A DNA stretch of 58,363 nt, from the NCBI GenBank assembly GCA_018335585.1, contig JAGXRZ010000044.1, forward strand, positions 1 to 58,363. The letters run 5' to 3'. The DNA is from Selenomonadales bacterium. GTDB taxonomy: Bacteria; Bacillota; UBA994. Shown piece by piece: positions 16,302 through 25,392 of this stretch. Below the pieces are notes generated by a model that made no database searches, had not been told where the DNA came from, and saw nothing but the letters and a program-made list of their open reading frames with translations. Every line of letters begins with the position of its first letter. Position 1 is the stretch's first letter. Made by a program: the position numbers and the translations under genes.

Positions 16302-18737
16302 TCAAACAACATCGAACACTCTTGGGTCCTGTAACCCCAACGCCCAGAATGCCACCCCCTTTAAGCCCCAGCGATGCTTCGCCAGATTCTTAAGCACCGC
16401 GAAGTGTTCCGCATCAGAGTAGTGCGCCACACTGAAACCAAGCGCATCCCCCAGATACACGTCCGTCAGCCAGACCCCTCGGTCACGGAGTTTAATCGTT
16501 ACTGACCTGTCGTCTTCAAATGCAGCGAACGGTGACGTGTGGAAGTAGTCACAATCAAGAGGGATACTCGTTGTCCGAGTATCCCTCTCTTCGTTTGGCC
16601 CGGTATATTCGAAATATCCCCATGGATCAAGCCAGGTCACGCCAGTGCGCGCTATACGTCCATGGGTAACGGTCTGCCCATCTGGCAGTGTTACATCTAT
16701 CGCCTCCTGCGGCACGTAGACATAAGGGCTACCTGCGTCCAGCAGGCTGCACTCGCAAGCGGCATTGCTGGTGCGTATACCAAACCCACCGCTGGCAGGT
16801 AAGGACAAGGAGACGCTGAAAACCATAGTGGAGCCCACCCAACACCGCAACTCGCTGCCGCGCGTTCTAATCTGCAGGGTATATAGTGCATGCAGGGCGA
16901 CACTTTGCGCCACGTCAGGCTGGAGCCTTGCCCATGTCCCGCCAGTCCTTTGCCACAGCTCCGCCGTATGCGTGCTGCGACGTAAAAGGAACAGATAGAG
17001 GTCGTTTACTCCCTGAGCTTTGAACACGATGCCCATGGTGCCGTTCCCCTGGGTCATGCGCAGCCTAACCCTGATGTTTAGGTCACCAAACCCGTAATAG
17101 GTCAGGTGTGCCTGAGCGTCTGGGGATAGGGCGTCAGATTGGACCATCACCCGGCGCTTTGGGTCCTGATCTATACTCCAAACACCGCCGTTCTGGACAT
17201 AATACCCCCCGGTATCGGCGCGGAAGTCGTCATACCAGACCCAGGCATGCTCCGGGGTATGGCGCAAAACCTCCGGTGTCAGAATGAAGTTCGCTGGCAA
17301 GACCCAGTTGCCGCTGACATCTTTGAACCGGCGTGGTGTGAGCGTGTACGTTCCGCCGCCCCCGTCCATGCGCATAGTGAAACTGCTGCAGATACGAAAA
17401 CCCCAGAACTGCGTACCCCTTTGACTGCCCGAGCCGTGGACTTCTAAAACATTCTCCCCTGGTTGCATAGCGTGATTGCCCAGGCTAATCCAGTGAGTTC
17501 GTCTGTGCAACGGGTACCAGTCGGGGAAAGGGCCAACCTGCAAGGCGACGCCGTTTAGCGCAAGCTGCAGTTGCTGACTGTTGAACCAAGGCGCGTTCAC
17601 CCTGACCACAAGCTCATAGGTTCCCCCTGCTGGGACTTCAAACGCATAGGTGGCCAGCCCCTCCGCCTCTAAAACTGGTGGAGTGCCCACAAGCCGTGGC
17701 GCCCTCGGTGAAATCCACGGGGCGCCGATGGACATCGCCCCAGAGATTTCGTCGTAGCTCACTCCATCGCGGTCAACGATCACCCCTGAGAAGTCATAAA
17801 CGGGGGACTTCTCGTAGGCTACGAGATAGTTCCGCTTCGTGTTTCCCACGGCCCCCGCGACCCTCACAGCTGGGGACAGGGTGTTCGTCGTGTCAGCGCC
17901 CTCTAACTTATCGTAGACATGGAGGAGCAAATATGGACTCTGACTCTCTTGATCATGGTAGCCCGCAAACGGTATCAACGGCTGCGCGGCGTGATGATTA
18001 AAGTGCCCCTGCTGCCAGCCAAGGAAAGCCAAGAATGTACCACTGGCCCCGCGGTATCCTGTGGGCGCCCGGTCGATTCGCCAGTTGAAGCCAAAGCCCA
18101 CGATGCCAAAATAGATCTTCTCCCGCGGAATCCTGGTCACCGCGTAGTCATACACCTGCTCCAGCCACCACATCGGGCTGATTGGTCCGGGAGCGCTACC
18201 TGCCCACGCAAAGGCATAGCTCATGATGGCGCAGGAATCAAAGTACGGCTCCATGCGGCGATAATCGCACCACCGTTCCCAGAACGGGACTCCGTCCCCC
18301 GTCATGGGTGGCAGGTCCCAGTGGACAAAGCGCTGCGCAGGCCTCGACTTGATGCTCTCATAGATACGCTTGGCCAGGGAGACTACCCCGTCGAGGTTAT
18401 CGTTGGGGCCAACTTCTAGATCAATATCTACCCCCGCGGCGTAAGGGTGAGCGTCCAAGATGCGGTGCAGTTCGCTGATGAACTTGTCCTGCGCCCCGTT
18501 TGCGTTGTTTACTATGGCCCTGAAGCGGGAAAGGATGCCGTCATTGCGAACGGTCAGCAGGTATCTCGTGTTGGGCCATCGTGTTACCCTATCTAAATCC
18601 GCGTGTGGCACGGTTCCGACGATGCGCCCTGTGTCATCGGGGATAAGAAAATCGAACAGGCCCATTTGGGTAAACTTATCGCCGTAGTCAAGCCACTCTT
18701 GCATGGCACGTGCTGTTTTCAGGAAGGTCCAGGACAT
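16302..18737 (-). CDS. GH18-like phage tail protein with inserted carbohydrate-binding modules
   Basis: An 811-residue tail protein. The first 270 residues resemble a glycoside hydrolase 18 barrel of the YaaH type: AGVDIDLEV gives the D-x-D-x-E catalytic line (E near residue 108) and MSYAFAW near 172 matches the second conserved strand. The last 40 residues contain GVAFWALGLQDPRVF, the usual final strand of the same fold. Between them lie about 450 residues with a galactose-binding-like segment (around YELVVRVNAPW) and a LamG-like segment (around WYDDFRADTG). The start at 18737 is chosen for AGGGAAA upstream. It probably cleaves or binds cell-wall glycan during adsorption. Confidence 0.75.
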   Translation of the reverse strand: MSWTFLKTARAMQEWLDYGDKFTQMGLFDFLIPDDTGRIVGTVPHADLDRVTRWPNTRYLLTVRNDGILSRFRAIVNNANGAQDKFISELHRILDAHPYAAGVDIDLEVGPNDNLDGVVSLAKRIYESIKSRPAQRFVHWDLPPMTGDGVPFWERWCDYRRMEPYFDSCAIMSYAFAWAGSAPGPISPMWWLEQVYDYAVTRIPREKIYFGIVGFGFNWRIDRAPTGYRGASGTFLAFLGWQQGHFNHHAAQPLIPFAGYHDQESQSPYLLLHVYDKLEGADTTNTLSPAVRVAGAVGNTKRNYLVAYEKSPVYDFSGVIVDRDGVSYDEISGAMSIGAPWISPRAPRLVGTPPVLEAEGLATYAFEVPAGGTYELVVRVNAPWFNSQQLQLALNGVALQVGPFPDWYPLHRRTHWISLGNHAMQPGENVLEVHGSGSQRGTQFWGFRICSSFTMRMDGGGGTYTLTPRRFKDVSGNWVLPANFILTPEVLRHTPEHAWVWYDDFRADTGGYYVQNGGVWSIDQDPKRRVMVQSDALSPDAQAHLTYYGFGDLNIRVRLRMTQGNGTMGIVFKAQGVNDLYLFLLRRSTHTAELWQRTGGTWARLQPDVAQSVALHALYTLQIRTRGSELRCWVGSTMVFSVSLSLPASGGFGIRTSNAACECSLLDAGSPYVYVPQEAIDVTLPDGQTVTHGRIARTGVTWLDPWGYFEYTGPNEERDTRTTSIPLDCDYFHTSPFAAFEDDRSVTIKLRDRGVWLTDVYLGDALGFSVAHYSDAEHFAVLKNLAKHRWGLKGVAFWALGLQDPRVFDVV

Positions 18738-18766
18738 GAAACCATTTCCCTGTTGTCTTAAATTAA

Positions 18767-19432
18767 TCACAGCCGCTTCCCCCCGCCTGCCAGTTCCCAT
18801 TCTTGCATTTCTATCAGGACTCTTGCTGCTGGCTGGGGTCTGTCTGGCGCTCCTTCAGTTAACAGATCAACGTTGAAGCGTGAATTGCCTGCAGCGATTT
18901 GGTGATGAACCCCGGCGTAGTGTCTGGTCGGTACACCGTTATGGGTGACCCTGTGTCTACTCGCCAAGAACTCGACCACATCCCCTCTGGCCAAGGCATT
19001 GTCATACACAAGCTGCCTGGTTCGGTAGCCGTGTGAAAGCCCCATCCCAGCAGGGATAGAAGTCCTGGCCATTACGGTGAAATCTATGGCCGTGGTCACC
19101 ACTGGGGTCCCCATCGGCACACTCCAATAAGCACCTCTATTAGGGATGATCAGGGTTTGTCGGCCGCGGATTAGGGCGTTAAAGTGCTTAGGTGCTGCTG
19201 GTTGCCCATCCTCGCGGAGCTTCATCAGCATTTCCCGCGTGGCCGGAACGTGGCCTGTAAGCTGCGCACCGTCCTGCAGCATCAAATCCGTGAGGGTCAC
19301 AGTGCCAGTTGCGTTTTGCACTACCGCCCGGACATCAATTCTCGTTACGCTCTTTTCTTTTTCCTGCGGCGCGATGACCTTGAAGACTCTCTCCATGCTA
19401 CTGCTCAAAGGAGAAACGTATTTCTGAAGCAT
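18767..19432 (-). CDS. phage tail-region structural protein
   Basis: A 221-residue protein of no named family, encoded between the spike and the GH18-like protein. Near its N-terminus it has the segment RIDVRAVVQNATGTV followed by LTDLMLQDGA, which is repeated in the 66-residue product encoded immediately upstream. Start at 19432 (GGAG seven bases before) overlaps the upstream gene by 35 bases; a start at 19396 is possible. Confidence 0.65.
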   Translation of the reverse strand: MLQKYVSPLSSSMERVFKVIAPQEKEKSVTRIDVRAVVQNATGTVTLTDLMLQDGAQLTGHVPATREMLMKLREDGQPAAPKHFNALIRGRQTLIIPNRGAYWSVPMGTPVVTTAIDFTVMARTSIPAGMGLSHGYRTRQLVYDNALARGDVVEFLASRHRVTHNGVPTRHYAGVHHQIAAGNSRFNVDLLTEGAPDRPQPAARVLIEMQEWELAGGGKRL

Positions 19433-19598
19433 GACCGCTCCATAGAGTGGGCAGGACTCCACCTTGGAGCATTACGTCAGTCATATGGACTACGCCTAGA
19501 GCATCTTCCATGCACAGCCGCACGTCTATTCTGGCCACTCTCTTGCTCGCCGGGATTGGCAATACTACGTCTTGCCAGGACACGTTTACCACCCCCAA
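19398..19598 (-). CDS. small tail-region protein, paralogue of the next gene's N-terminus
   Basis: A 66-residue protein starting MGVVNVSWQDVVLPIP. Residues 21-50 (ARIDVRLCMEDALGVV, then MTDVMLQGG) parallel the N-terminal segment of the 18767-19432 product. It follows the spike gene directly. Probably a structural accessory of the tail tip, perhaps arisen by partial gene duplication. Confidence 0.6.
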   Translation of the reverse strand: MGVVNVSWQDVVLPIPASKRVARIDVRLCMEDALGVVHMTDVMLQGGVLPTLWSGHASEIRFSFEQ

Positions 19599-19599
19599 A

Positions 19600-21054
19600 C
19601 TAGACTAGTGATATGAAATGCGTTTCGCTGGTTCCGTCTGTGTAATGCAGTACAACCTCGACCCCCACCTTGCCTCCCCCACCTAAGAGGATGTTTTCTG
19701 TCTGCGCCCGCAAACTGACCACATAATTCTCCCTGTGTGCTGGCCAGACAGTCTGTGCCAGGGTCTTAGATACACCAAGGGCGCCCACCGCCCGGAAAGA
19801 GGCTGGCCCAGAGAAACCTTGGGTATTGTCCACTGTCCAGCCATCGTTGACCCAATAGGCGAACCCATCATCCGCACGCGAGTTTAGCAGGTGGTTAAAG
19901 ACCATGAGCTGGGCGATGTCTCGTGCCTGGACGCTTTCCTCTGCTTCAAAAACATCCAGTGCGCGGGCCACCTGGCTGAGAGCCTGCGAGAGATCTGCCC
20001 GAACCGTCGACAGTTCAATGTCGCTCTCCCACGGCTTCTCTACACTGTAACGCATCCGCACCACGCGGGTCTTAATAGATATCCCCGCGGTTTCATCATG
20101 AACCGTTACAACATCCCCTACACGAACTCGGTCTTCCTCATAGCCCGGGAGCATGGATAAGTCCACGATCCCGCAGATGTAACTGGTCTGAGGCGTGTTC
20201 AGTGTGGCAAAGACTGCTTCTGCATACTCCTTGAGCTGATGCGGGTCAGTAAATGATTCGGCAAGTAAAACGGCCGACGGCGGTGGGTTATGCGGGCTTG
20301 GCACCTCCAGATAGGGGACACCGCCATTCACCAGGGCAATGGTCAGTCCCCGGTGTCCGCGGGGGTACAGCCTATGCACAGTCTCAACAATGCTTATCTC
20401 CGATTCAGCCGTGCGCAGGTTTTTGCCTCTCAGGAAGAATACGCCCGTATCTGCACCACCTGCCGCTACCACTGATACGGTACGACGCACTGTATCCCAG
20501 ACAATCTCTGCATTAAAGGTGCGTTCCAGCTCGCGCAAACACTCCAGGCGGTTACTGCCGCCATTCCAGCGTAAGCTTCGCCGTGCTGTGACCGACACCG
20601 TGCCTACCGTCCAGCCTGAACCGGGCAGCAGCCAGGCCAGGATATCTGAGGCCAGCACATTCACCCATTCCTGCGCCGGGAGCGTGGGGAGCTTGCTCAG
20701 GTCGTACCAGAGCGCCCACGCTTCAACCTCGACATACCGGTGCCCCTCTGCATACTCCCTGTGGTTCAATATCATGGCCCGATAAATCTTACCCGCCAAA
20801 TCCAAGGTGGCGTCGACAACAAACTCCTCCGGCACCGGATGGGGCAGAACAAACGTCAGCCTATCTTCCCCCGCCAACGTCTCATGGAGAAAGATATCGT
20901 GGGCCTTAGAGAGCAAAGCTACAGGGCGTAATTGGCCGTCGACCACCACAGGCAGGGCGTGCCCCACGTGGGTGAACCACGCTGGGGCCTGCCATGGTAT
21001 GGGCAGCATGTTATACCGCTCACCAGCGTTGTAGCCTCTGCCTGTGTTGTACAT
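19600..21054 (-). CDS. phage minor structural protein / tail endopeptidase-type spike base
   Basis: A 484-residue protein with the layout of the siphovirus tail-associated lysin/Tal base (phage minor structural protein, N-terminal region family): a domain with LPVVVDGQLRPVALLSKAHD and LDLAGKIYRAMILNHRE, a central part with ARRSLRWNGG and ERTFNAEIVWDT, and a helical end. It should sit below the Dit ring and connect to the fibre. The start at 21054 follows GAGGAG with eight-base spacing; a GTG three codons earlier is rejected. It lies two genes after Dit, as expected. Confidence 0.82.
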   Translation of the reverse strand: MYNTGRGYNAGERYNMLPIPWQAPAWFTHVGHALPVVVDGQLRPVALLSKAHDIFLHETLAGEDRLTFVLPHPVPEEFVVDATLDLAGKIYRAMILNHREYAEGHRYVEVEAWALWYDLSKLPTLPAQEWVNVLASDILAWLLPGSGWTVGTVSVTARRSLRWNGGSNRLECLRELERTFNAEIVWDTVRRTVSVVAAGGADTGVFFLRGKNLRTAESEISIVETVHRLYPRGHRGLTIALVNGGVPYLEVPSPHNPPPSAVLLAESFTDPHQLKEYAEAVFATLNTPQTSYICGIVDLSMLPGYEEDRVRVGDVVTVHDETAGISIKTRVVRMRYSVEKPWESDIELSTVRADLSQALSQVARALDVFEAEESVQARDIAQLMVFNHLLNSRADDGFAYWVNDGWTVDNTQGFSGPASFRAVGALGVSKTLAQTVWPAHRENYVVSLRAQTENILLGGGGKVGVEVVLHYTDGTSETHFISLV

Positions 21055-21055
21055 C

Positions 21056-22036
21056 TTACACACTCCTCAGAAACACAGCTGGCCTGGAACCGGTGATGTA
21101 TGGTGCTCCGGTGGGGAATGGACTGGGGAACCCATCTCCGTAAGGCCTGGCCAGCCGATATCCCGTGCAGGCCGAGATCCCTAAATCCTCGCTTCCCAGC
21201 GCAAGCATACCTGCAGGAGATAGGCCCTGCAGGCCCGGTGCCGCATCTTGCAGACGAGCCAGCCAGTATAAACCCGGCACGAGCATCAGGTTAATTGTCA
21301 GTGCCCGGATACCGACGGTGCCCGTTGTCACAACCCCCGCATCGAGTATAAGCTCTCCCGGATACACCGCGCCGGTATCCGCATAGATACCAAGCCTCGC
21401 GTTTCCTGCGGATAAGGACGTGACATTAATGGCGATGCGATCAAAGGCCTGGGCCACCGGCACATAAAACGGCAGCATGTCCTGATTGTTGGCGGAGGTG
21501 GCAAGCCCTGCGAGCGATGATGCGGTGATGCCCGCATGGTACAGCCCCGCCCGCCGATAACGCAACAGATCAAGTGCATCAAGGCTCAGCTTGTCGGCCG
21601 CAGACATGAAGCCAGCTGCTTCCGGGGTCGCCAACGCGTGGACGGCGCCACCCGCACCTGCGTGTTCCAACAACGGCGAGCTCGCTATCGTGTAGGTGAA
21701 GTCAGCCGTTATGACCGCATCACTGGCCTGCTGCAGAGAAAACACTACCATCCCCTGTGCCGCATAGAGGACATATTCCGCAAGCGGCACGATATCGCCG
21801 CCGCGCCTGACAACCGGTGCCGGGGTCTCCAGCCAGTTCCTCAGTGTCCCTTCATAGATCCGACGGTGCATGGCAGGTTCCGCCTGATCGGACACGGCCT
21901 GTAACTCATGGTCGGTGGCCGCCGATGTATGCATGCTAAGCACCGTCTCAACCTTGTTTATAGCGTCCTGAATGCCGGATATATCCGCACTGTAAATCTC
22001 ACGACTGGGTATCTTTTTAAAGGGCGTTACCGCCAT
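21056..22036 (-). CDS. phage tail fibre-like protein
   Basis: A 326-residue protein. The sequence ATPEAAGFMSAADKLSLDAL near the middle is the GFMS-x-x-DK motif found in many tail fibres. The N-terminal 60 residues look helical and could attach to the tail; the C-terminal half is rich in Ala, Gly and beta-branched residues. It lies between Dit and the minor structural protein. AGGAGGTGTTC precedes the ATG. Confidence 0.7.
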   Translation of the reverse strand: MAVTPFKKIPSREIYSADISGIQDAINKVETVLSMHTSAATDHELQAVSDQAEPAMHRRIYEGTLRNWLETPAPVVRRGGDIVPLAEYVLYAAQGMVVFSLQQASDAVITADFTYTIASSPLLEHAGAGGAVHALATPEAAGFMSAADKLSLDALDLLRYRRAGLYHAGITASSLAGLATSANNQDMLPFYVPVAQAFDRIAINVTSLSAGNARLGIYADTGAVYPGELILDAGVVTTGTVGIRALTINLMLVPGLYWLARLQDAAPGLQGLSPAGMLALGSEDLGISACTGYRLARPYGDGFPSPFPTGAPYITGSRPAVFLRSV

Positions 22037-22048
22037 AAGAACACCTCC

Positions 22049-22810
22049 TTACAGCCATCTGTTGCGGCAGTGCACTTCCAGCCTGGACCACGAGGCACCC
22101 CCTGTTGCGGCCACAACGAGCGAATTGAATCCGGGTGCCAATTGCGGGAAGATGGGCTTCTCGAGCAGATGCAGGACACGAGTCCGCGTCTGCCCGGACA
22201 CTCGCACAGCAGTTTTAGCCGCACAGTCAATTTCCAACCAGTCACCTGTGGCCAATGCACCCATGTAACTTACTGTTTGGGTGCCAACTTGCATAGTCAG
22301 CCGCTGTGTGCCGCCAAGGGATGTGCCCTGCAATCTGAATAACGGCTCAGCCGGGGCAGAGCCGCGTTGGTTGTGAGCATAGGATGACGTAGTTACCGTT
22401 ACTATGTCGGGGACAACGGCGTAGGAGAACGGGTCAGCACACACCAAGTCCAGAGCAATGGTCCCTTGCTGAGAAACTATCTCCGCAGCCATACCCCAAC
22501 CAGCGTAAGCGGCCATGTAATACTTCTCTGGTACGCTGTCCAGAATCAGCTGCTGCTCACCCCGCAGCGGATTTAGCCAGGCGCGCACACGCTCCGCGCG
22601 CTCGTGCAGCTCTGTTATACTCTCGGCCTCCAGCCAGCATTCGAGGCTCAGGTGGCGCTCTCCTAAATCAGGCAGCATCCGCAGCGCACCGTGGCGACCC
22701 GACAGGGTGATTATTTTATCCCGCGTGCCTGGCAGGATCGATAGCGGCGATTTAAGCAGTCGGACATGGTACGTGGAGGAGTGTTCTCCGGCGAAAGTAA
22801 AACCGCCCAT
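22049..22810 (-). CDS. distal tail protein (Dit, siphovirus tail component family)
   Basis: A 253-residue protein. The first 130 residues match the Sipho_tail/Dit family: an N-terminal GFTFAGEHSSTYHVRLLK strand pair, then RHLSLECWLEA, and a helix with ERAERVRAWLNP before EQQLILDSVPEKYYMA. The last 90 residues form a galectin-like part. Dit builds the hexameric hub joining the tail tube to the receptor-binding apparatus. It stands directly after the tape measure gene, three bases away. Confidence 0.88.
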   Translation of the reverse strand: MGGFTFAGEHSSTYHVRLLKSPLSILPGTRDKIITLSGRHGALRMLPDLGERHLSLECWLEAESITELHERAERVRAWLNPLRGEQQLILDSVPEKYYMAAYAGWGMAAEIVSQQGTIALDLVCADPFSYAVVPDIVTVTTSSYAHNQRGSAPAEPLFRLQGTSLGGTQRLTMQVGTQTVSYMGALATGDWLEIDCAAKTAVRVSGQTRTRVLHLLEKPIFPQLAPGFNSLVVAATGGASWSRLEVHCRNRWL

Positions 22811-22812
22811 GT

Positions 22813-24795
22813 TTACTTTCCTCCCCTGGCCCTGGTGTTGGTCTGGATATGGCGATGCAGCTGACGGCTAATGGCGTCGATATCTGTGTCACTACGGACG
22901 GTCATGTTCTGTACATTTACCAGCGGGGCATTGTAGATTGACGGCCCCGCGCCAGTTGCTGCCCCCGCAGCCATAGCTGCGCCTGCCATGACCGGCTGGG
23001 CACCTCCGATTGAGGGTGCGCGAATCTGTAAATCTTCGAGCTTGCCATACTCGTCCTGGATAACCTTAACCCCCGCCCTGATGTTGTCGACCAGAGACGG
23101 GCTCTGCCTGGCAAAGGGATTCAGTTTGTTAAGCGTACCCCGAATGCCATCCACAATGCCCGTGACCGTTTCGCGGGCGCGGCGAATCGGCCCGGCTATA
23201 GCTTCCACAATACCGCCCATCATCTCACGGACTCGCGCTACCATGTCCTCCAGCCGCCCTATCGTATTGTCTCGTATCGCCTGGATTACTTCACCGGCGC
23301 GATCTCTGGCCCAGGCCAGTCGCTCCCGGATTCCCTCAGCGATGCCGGAAAATATGGTTCTAACACTCTGTCCAAAGGCCGTTATCCGTGCCCCCGCGTC
23401 AGCGACAAATCCTGCCACAGCCGCCTTCACATCGTCAAAGTTACGGATCAGCCACACAATGCCCGCTACCAACGCAGCGATGATGGCAATGACGGCAATA
23501 ACCTTGGCTAAAAGCAGAACCTTCATGGCGATGAATGCGCCGACGGACACTTTCGCCAGAGCCGCGGCTGCAGTCAAGGCACCGAGTGCGGTGGTAATGG
23601 CACCGATGGCGCCAATCACCTTGCCTATGATAATTAAAAGCGGCGCCAGGGCTGCTACCGCGGCCAGAACCGTGATAATAATCTTGGCGGTGCCTTCGTC
23701 TAGTCCCCGAAACCAGGCAGCAAGTTCTTCCACTCGTTTGGCCAGGTCTTGGATCATGGGCAATAACACCTTGCCGAACGTCACTCCGACTACTGCCCCG
23801 GTCATGGCCAGCTGTGCCTTGGCTGTGTCTAACACGTCGTTAAATTCGTTTAAACCGTCCAGCGTATCTTGGCTGAGAATCAACCCCGCCGCAGCCGCTT
23901 CATCGCCAAGCTTTTTAAGCGAATCCGCACCGCCGAGGATCAGCGGGTTGAGGTCTTGGGCGGATTTTCCCATCAGGGCCATGGCCATTATGTTTCGTTC
24001 TGTTTCGTTCTCCACGCCTCCGAGAGCGGCAATCACGTCATGGAATACCGCTTCGTTGTCGCGCAGCTTGCCAGTCTCATCAGTGATAGCCACGCCCAAC
24101 CGCTCGAACGTGGCAATTGCTTGCTTGTTCCCATCTTGTGCCGCGCCCATGGTACGCGTTAACTTAGTCAGGCTGCCTGTGAGTGTTTCTAGCGGCACAT
24201 CGATGAGGTCAGAGGCGTAGCGGAATCTTTGCAGGGTGTCAGTCGTTAGCCCAGTTTGTTTGGCCAGGGTGTTAAAATCATCTGCGGCAGCCGCCGATTT
24301 TACGGTTAACCCGACGAGACCGGTAAGGGCGGCAGCGGCAGCGCCGCTGACGGGCGCGAGCTTCTTACCCAGGGCTTCCGTGTCCTTCCCGAACTTACTG
24401 ATGCCCTCTCCCGCTTGCTTGAAGCGGTTGTTTACCTCTATCAGCTGTTTCTCTAGCCCTTTCAGTTCGGCTTGCGCCGCTATGACTTCCCGTGTTATAG
24501 CCCTGTACTGGTCTTCGCCAATCTTGCCCTCGCGAAAGGCCTGCTCGGCCTGCCGCTGCGCCTCCCGGAGGGTGTCCAAACGTTCAGCAGAGGTTTTGAC
24601 AGCGTCTGCCAGCAGTTTCTTTCTTTGCGTCAGGAGTTCGACGTTGCGGGGGTCAAGCTTTAAGAGTCTTTCGACCTGGCGCAGTTCAGAAGAAATGTCC
24701 TTCGCGCTTTTATCTACGCCTTTGAGGGCCTCGCCAAGCTTAGTCGTGTCCCCGCCAATTTCGATGGTGATTCCACGTATTCGTTTGCTTGTCAC
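22813..24795 (-). CDS. tail tape measure protein
   Basis: A 660-residue protein, the longest tail gene apart from the GH18 protein, whose length should set tail length. The first 120 residues are coiled coil. A TP901-like core follows (LKGVDKSAKDISSELRQVE; GLTTDTLQRFRYASDLI; AMALMGKSAQDLNPLILGG). Hydrophobic segments rich in Ala, Ile and Val lie at about 365-450 (VLAAVAALAPLLIIIGKVI and following). It begins with GTG, preceded by GGAGCGGGGGG, 18 bases past the end of the GT frameshift extension. Confidence 0.93.
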   Translation of the reverse strand: MTSKRIRGITIEIGGDTTKLGEALKGVDKSAKDISSELRQVERLLKLDPRNVELLTQRKKLLADAVKTSAERLDTLREAQRQAEQAFREGKIGEDQYRAITREVIAAQAELKGLEKQLIEVNNRFKQAGEGISKFGKDTEALGKKLAPVSGAAAAALTGLVGLTVKSAAAADDFNTLAKQTGLTTDTLQRFRYASDLIDVPLETLTGSLTKLTRTMGAAQDGNKQAIATFERLGVAITDETGKLRDNEAVFHDVIAALGGVENETERNIMAMALMGKSAQDLNPLILGGADSLKKLGDEAAAAGLILSQDTLDGLNEFNDVLDTAKAQLAMTGAVVGVTFGKVLLPMIQDLAKRVEELAAWFRGLDEGTAKIIITVLAAVAALAPLLIIIGKVIGAIGAITTALGALTAAAALAKVSVGAFIAMKVLLLAKVIAVIAIIAALVAGIVWLIRNFDDVKAAVAGFVADAGARITAFGQSVRTIFSGIAEGIRERLAWARDRAGEVIQAIRDNTIGRLEDMVARVREMMGGIVEAIAGPIRRARETVTGIVDGIRGTLNKLNPFARQSPSLVDNIRAGVKVIQDEYGKLEDLQIRAPSIGGAQPVMAGAAMAAGAATGAGPSIYNAPLVNVQNMTVRSDTDIDAISRQLHRHIQTNTRARGGK

Positions 24796-24812
24796 AGATT
24801 CACCCCCCGCTC

Positions 24813-25381
24813 CTAAAATCTATCAAAATCCTGCTGGCTGGCTGGCCGCGCTCTGACCGGATCCGCGTGCCTGGAACTCGCTTGTGGCACATTCGCGTCA
24901 TTATAGGTCCCGATGTAATCAATGAGCATCCCCACAGTGAGCGTCTCAAAGTCCTGCAGAGTCAATCCTCGCTGCAGCGCCCCCACCATGATGGTTTCCG
25001 TGGTAAGCGCAGGTGTAGCTCCGGCCTCGTGGCTCCCGCCCTCTACTTTTTTTTTGTCCCCATAAGGCTGGCTGCCAAGAGGTCGACTGTCTCGCGCAGG
25101 ACTTCGTCCAGCGGGAACTCGCTAAACTGGTCAAGCCATATTTCAGGCTCCGGGATAGACGGGTCCGCAGTTTTGGCCATCACCCAGACCAGGTTATAGA
25201 ACAACTCGAGGTCGAGCGCGTCGTAATTTTCCAGTTCACCCGTCGTGACGTTGATCGCTTTCTCCAGCTTGAGCAGATCTTTCAACGCATCGCGCTGGAA
25301 CTGGGCCTTGTAGCGCAGCAAATAAGCGGCGGTGCTCTTAAAACGCACCGCCCGCCCGTCAATTATGATTGTTTTCTCCAT
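24813..25381 (-). CDS. tail assembly chaperone GT fusion made by -1 frameshift
   Basis: The zero frame starts at 25381 and reaches a run of nine A (25055-25047 on the minus strand). A -1 slip there avoids the TAG at 25045-25043 and reads a further 77 codons to the TAG at 24815-24813. The extension begins VEGGSHEAGATPALT and has a natural composition (for example LQDFETLTVGMLIDYIGTYN). The predicted fusion is 189 residues. The G/GT arrangement just before the tape measure gene is conserved in tailed phages, where the fusion and the short form chaperone the tape measure. The slip has not been shown here. Confidence 0.85.
25043..25381 (-). CDS. tail assembly chaperone, short form (G)
   Basis: A 112-residue soluble protein starting MEKTIIIDGRAVRFKSTAAY. 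The pattern (short beta start, then a helical body with YLLRYKAQFQRDALKDLLKL) matches the clostridial/Bacillus phage tail chaperones encoded between the major tail protein and the tape measure. It ends TKKK at the slippery run. The ATG at 25381 lies 11 bases after the major tail stop. Confidence 0.85.
   Translation of the reverse strand: MEKTIIIDGRAVRFKSTAAYLLRYKAQFQRDALKDLLKLEKAINVTTGELENYDALDLELFYNLVWVMAKTADPSIPEPEIWLDQFSEFPLDEVLRETVDLLAASLMGTKKK
25047..25055 (-). promoter_or_regulatory. programmed -1 frameshift site (A9 run)
   Basis: Nine consecutive A on the minus strand, read ACA AAA AAA AAG in the zero frame, contain the slippery heptamer A-AAA-AAA. The zero-frame stop TAG follows immediately, which fits a site that divides product between short and long forms. 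No strong stem-loop is obvious just downstream. Confidence 0.8.
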
Positions 25382-25392
25382 GCTGATTACCC

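Noticed and set aside
22988-24220. Long plus-strand frame opposite the tape measure gene
   Set aside because: It is Ser/Ala/Pro-rich, as expected for the antisense of a long Ala-rich gene, and has no ribosome site or family features.
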